Notes under the pieces: generated by a model
What the model saw: only the letters and a program-made list of their open reading frames with translations
Database searches by the model: none
Told to the model about the DNA's origin: nothing
Position numbers and translations under genes: made by a program
Assembly (NCBI GenBank): GCA_903841915.1
Contig: CAIMKO010000317.1
Coordinates: forward strand, 1 to 16,699
Direction of reading: 5' to 3'
Length of the DNA stretch: 16,699 nucleotides
Source: an uncultured Chitinophagaceae bacterium
GTDB lineage: Bacteria; Bacteroidota; Bacteroidia; Chitinophagales; Chitinophagaceae
Shown: piece after piece, positions 14,565-16,699 of the stretch
Position numbering within the stretch: position 1 is the first letter of the stretch
How the letters are laid out: each line of letters opens with the position of its first letter

Positions 14565-16547
14565 ATGTCATCCGACGATAAGAATAAATCAACAGCAAAA
14601 CCTATTGCAAAAAGATATGAAGAAATTCATTTTGTTGATACTGCACAATCTGTCTGGAATTATTCACTCCTTACAGATGACGATGTGCAAAATTTTCAGA
14701 ACGGAACACATTACAGTTTATATAAAGTATTGGGGAATAAACAGGTTCAGGTGCTTGAAAAATGGGGGACTTATTTTGCTGTATGGGCTCCCAATGCAAC
14801 ACTGGTGACCGTTACAGGATATTTTAATGACTGGAATAAAGAAACGCATCCTTTAAAAGTTCGTTCAGATAATTCAGGGATTTGGGAAGGGTTTATTCCG
14901 GATATCCACGCAGGCGAAGCTTACAAATATCATATTCACGGTTATCAGGGAATGAAACTGGATAAGGGAGATCCTTATGCACACTTTTGGGAAAAACGTC
15001 CCTTCACTGCATCCATCACCTGGCAAACACAATATGAATGGAATGATGCCGCATGGATGAAGACCAGAAAGAAACACAATGCATTAACATCACCATATTC
15101 AGTTTATGAAGTGCATTTGGCAAGTTGGATGCGTCCTGATAAACACGATGAAGAAACCTACAATACGTATCAGCAAATAACAGAAAGATTAGTTCCTTAC
15201 GTAAAAGAAATGGCATTCACACACGTTGAATTCATGCCGGTGATGGAACATCCTTTTGATGGTAGCTGGGGTTATCAGGGCACGGGTTTTTTTGCACCAA
15301 CATCACGATTCGGTAATCCGCAGGAATTTGCTGCTATGGTTGATGCATTTCACAATGCAGGCATTGGCGTGATACTCGATTGGGTGCCTTCACATTTTCC
15401 TTACGATGCACATGGCTTGTTCATGTTCGATGGAACGCATACTTACGAATATGCTGATATGCGTAAAGGTTATCATCCCGATTGGAATTCTTATATTTTC
15501 AATTACAAAAGAGGAGAAGTAAAAAGTTTTCTCATCAGCAGTGCAAGATTCTGGTTCGAACAGTTTCATATCGATGGCATTCGAGTAGATGCCGTGAGTT
15601 CAATGTTGCGTTTGGATTATAGCCGTAATGAAGGCCAATGGGAACCCAATGAATTTGGCGGTAACGGAAATATTGAAGCCATCGCATTCATCAAAGATTT
15701 GAATGAAACATTGTACCGCGACTTCCCCGATATTCAAACTATTGCAGAAGAAGCCAGTGATTGGCCGGGTATTAGTCGTCCTACATTCGAGGATGGACTT
15801 GGTTTTGGTATGAAATGGATGATGGGATGGATGCATGATACCTTGGATTATTTTAAACTCGATCCAATCTTCCGTGGGGCACATCAGGATAAGTTCACAT
15901 TCAGCATGATGTATTTCTATGATGAGAATTTCATGTTGCCTTTATCGCATGATGAAGTGGTGCATGGAAAATCTCCCATGATCTATAAAATGCCCGGAGA
16001 TGAATGGCAGAAATTTGCAAACCTAAGAATTTTATATACCTACATGTTCACACATCCCGGAGCAAAACTATTGTTCATGGGAGATGAATTTGCTCAAACC
16101 AGCGAATGGAATTATAAAAGTGAATTACCATGGGATCTGCTTTCACATGTGAGTCATGGCGGTATGAAATATTGCGTTCAGAAATTAAATGAATTATACA
16201 GAAGCGAACCTGCATTGTATGAAAAGCAATTTGAAGTGGGTGGATTTGAATGGGTCGATCTCAATCATCGTGCAGAATCGGTGATGGTCTTTAAACGCAA
16301 AGGCAAAAAAGAAAAAGATGATATTCTGGTGATACTGAATGTTACACCTGTTGTCCGCAATGATTGGGAAATACATGTGTATGGCAAAAGCGAATGGAAA
16401 GAGATCTTCAACAGCAACGATAAAGCATTCTGGGGAACGGGAGATGTGTTCAATCCCGAAATAAAGGCAGAGTTAGTGAACGAAGATGATAAATGGTATA
16501 AATTGAAAGTACAGTTACCTGCATTGGGTGCTGTGGTGTTGAGATAA
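14565..16547 (+). CDS. glgB: 1,4-alpha-glucan branching enzyme GlgB (GH13_9 type)
   Basis: This 660-residue cytoplasmic enzyme cuts alpha-1,4-glucan chains and reattaches them by alpha-1,6 links, making glycogen branches. A CBM48-type domain occupies about 65-150 (YFAVWAPNATLVTVTGYFNDW). The GH13 barrel shows DWVPSHF (272-278), GIRVDAVSSML with nucleophile D342, IAEEASDWPG with acid/base E395, and LSHDEVVHGK with D463. An all-beta C-terminal domain ends the protein. The wording of these blocks matches E. coli GlgB, but the protein is shorter because it lacks the long E. coli N-terminal extension. The frame opens three bases earlier with GTG (14562), but the adjacent ATG at 14565 is the more likely start. 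It completes the set with glgA and glgC, although about 8.7 kb separates it from them. Confidence 0.95.
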   Translation: MSSDDKNKSTAKPIAKRYEEIHFVDTAQSVWNYSLLTDDDVQNFQNGTHYSLYKVLGNKQVQVLEKWGTYFAVWAPNATLVTVTGYFNDWNKETHPLKVRSDNSGIWEGFIPDIHAGEAYKYHIHGYQGMKLDKGDPYAHFWEKRPFTASITWQTQYEWNDAAWMKTRKKHNALTSPYSVYEVHLASWMRPDKHDEETYNTYQQITERLVPYVKEMAFTHVEFMPVMEHPFDGSWGYQGTGFFAPTSRFGNPQEFAAMVDAFHNAGIGVILDWVPSHFPYDAHGLFMFDGTHTYEYADMRKGYHPDWNSYIFNYKRGEVKSFLISSARFWFEQFHIDGIRVDAVSSMLRLDYSRNEGQWEPNEFGGNGNIEAIAFIKDLNETLYRDFPDIQTIAEEASDWPGISRPTFEDGLGFGMKWMMGWMHDTLDYFKLDPIFRGAHQDKFTFSMMYFYDENFMLPLSHDEVVHGKSPMIYKMPGDEWQKFANLRILYTYMFTHPGAKLLFMGDEFAQTSEWNYKSELPWDLLSHVSHGGMKYCVQKLNELYRSEPALYEKQFEVGGFEWVDLNHRAESVMVFKRKGKKEKDDILVILNVTPVVRNDWEIHVYGKSEWKEIFNSNDKAFWGTGDVFNPEIKAELVNEDDKWYKLKVQLPALGAVVLR

Positions 16548-16569
16548 TAAATTAAAATCCCGAAGTTTG

Positions 16570-16620
16570 AAAAAGAAACGAGTCAGCCATCTTGCAGATG
16601 CCTGACTCGTTTCTTTTTTT
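16570..16620 (+). terminator. Strong intrinsic terminator after glgB
   Basis: A 17-bp perfect stem (16570-16586 with 16602-16618) continues past one C-C mismatch into CATC/GATG, with a 5-nt loop (16592-16596). It ends in a run of seven or more T. It lies about 22 bp after the glgB stop. The A-tract on the 5' side could let it work for a convergent gene beyond the window. I see no gene in the remaining 79 bases. Confidence 0.85.
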
Positions 16621-16699
16621 GCCGATTGTCATTGTTTTAGGCCTTTGCTGCTGAACATTATTTTAACCATCCTGTAACTTTTTATTTTTATAGTCGTTA

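Noticed and set aside
16621..16699. Right-edge sequence checked for the start of another gene
   Set aside because: Only a short minus-strand frame with an early stop is visible; no start, leader or clear promoter could be supported.

Overview
The window looks like chromosomal DNA from a Bacteroidota member, most likely Sphingobacteriia/Chitinophagia-like. The reasons are a TonB-receptor-type outer-membrane barrel paired with a GLPGLI-family protein, a SusA-type periplasmic amylase, A-rich leaders instead of Shine-Dalgarno sites before most starts, TAnnTTTG-like elements, and low-to-moderate GC. The genus cannot be fixed from sequence reading alone. No mobile element, CRISPR array, tRNA or rRNA was seen, and all complete genes look intact.

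Layout. (1) 1-345 (-): 5' part of an unrecognised gene that runs off the left edge. (2) 578-2858 (-): a two-gene unit, FucP/GluP-like sugar permease then ROK sugar kinase, ending in a strong hairpin terminator. (3) 3132-5891 (+): glgA-glgC, glycogen synthase and ADP-glucose pyrophosphorylase, closed by a terminator. (4) 5976-9199 (+): a GPH/SUC-type disaccharide permease and a secreted SusA-like GH13 amylase. (5) 9201-12757 (-): an outer-membrane barrel protein and a secreted GLPGLI protein, meeting the amylase tail to tail. (6) 12946-16547 (+): a secreted S10 serine peptidase and glgB (branching enzyme), followed by a long terminator hairpin.

How the genes fit together. The inferred route is: the periplasmic amylase cuts maltodextrins; the GPH permease brings in maltose-like products and the FucP/GluP-like permease brings in hexose; the ROK kinase phosphorylates hexose; GlgC makes ADP-glucose; GlgA extends and GlgB branches glycogen. 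The locus is therefore best read as an 'import and store' cassette for alpha-glucans. Phosphoglucomutase, glycogen phosphorylase, debranching enzyme and SusC/SusD are not in the window. The outer-membrane barrel/GLPGLI pair and the S10 peptidase have no evident role in this route and sit between the amylase and glgB.

I did not find a clear new system. The points most worth a second look are an 18-bp palindrome in the control region of the permease/kinase unit, a ROK kinase that has lost the zinc-cysteine motif, a plant/cyanobacterial-type GlgC, a hexose permease lacking the acidic residues used by E. coli FucP, and the outer-membrane/GLPGLI/S10 block inside the glycogen locus.
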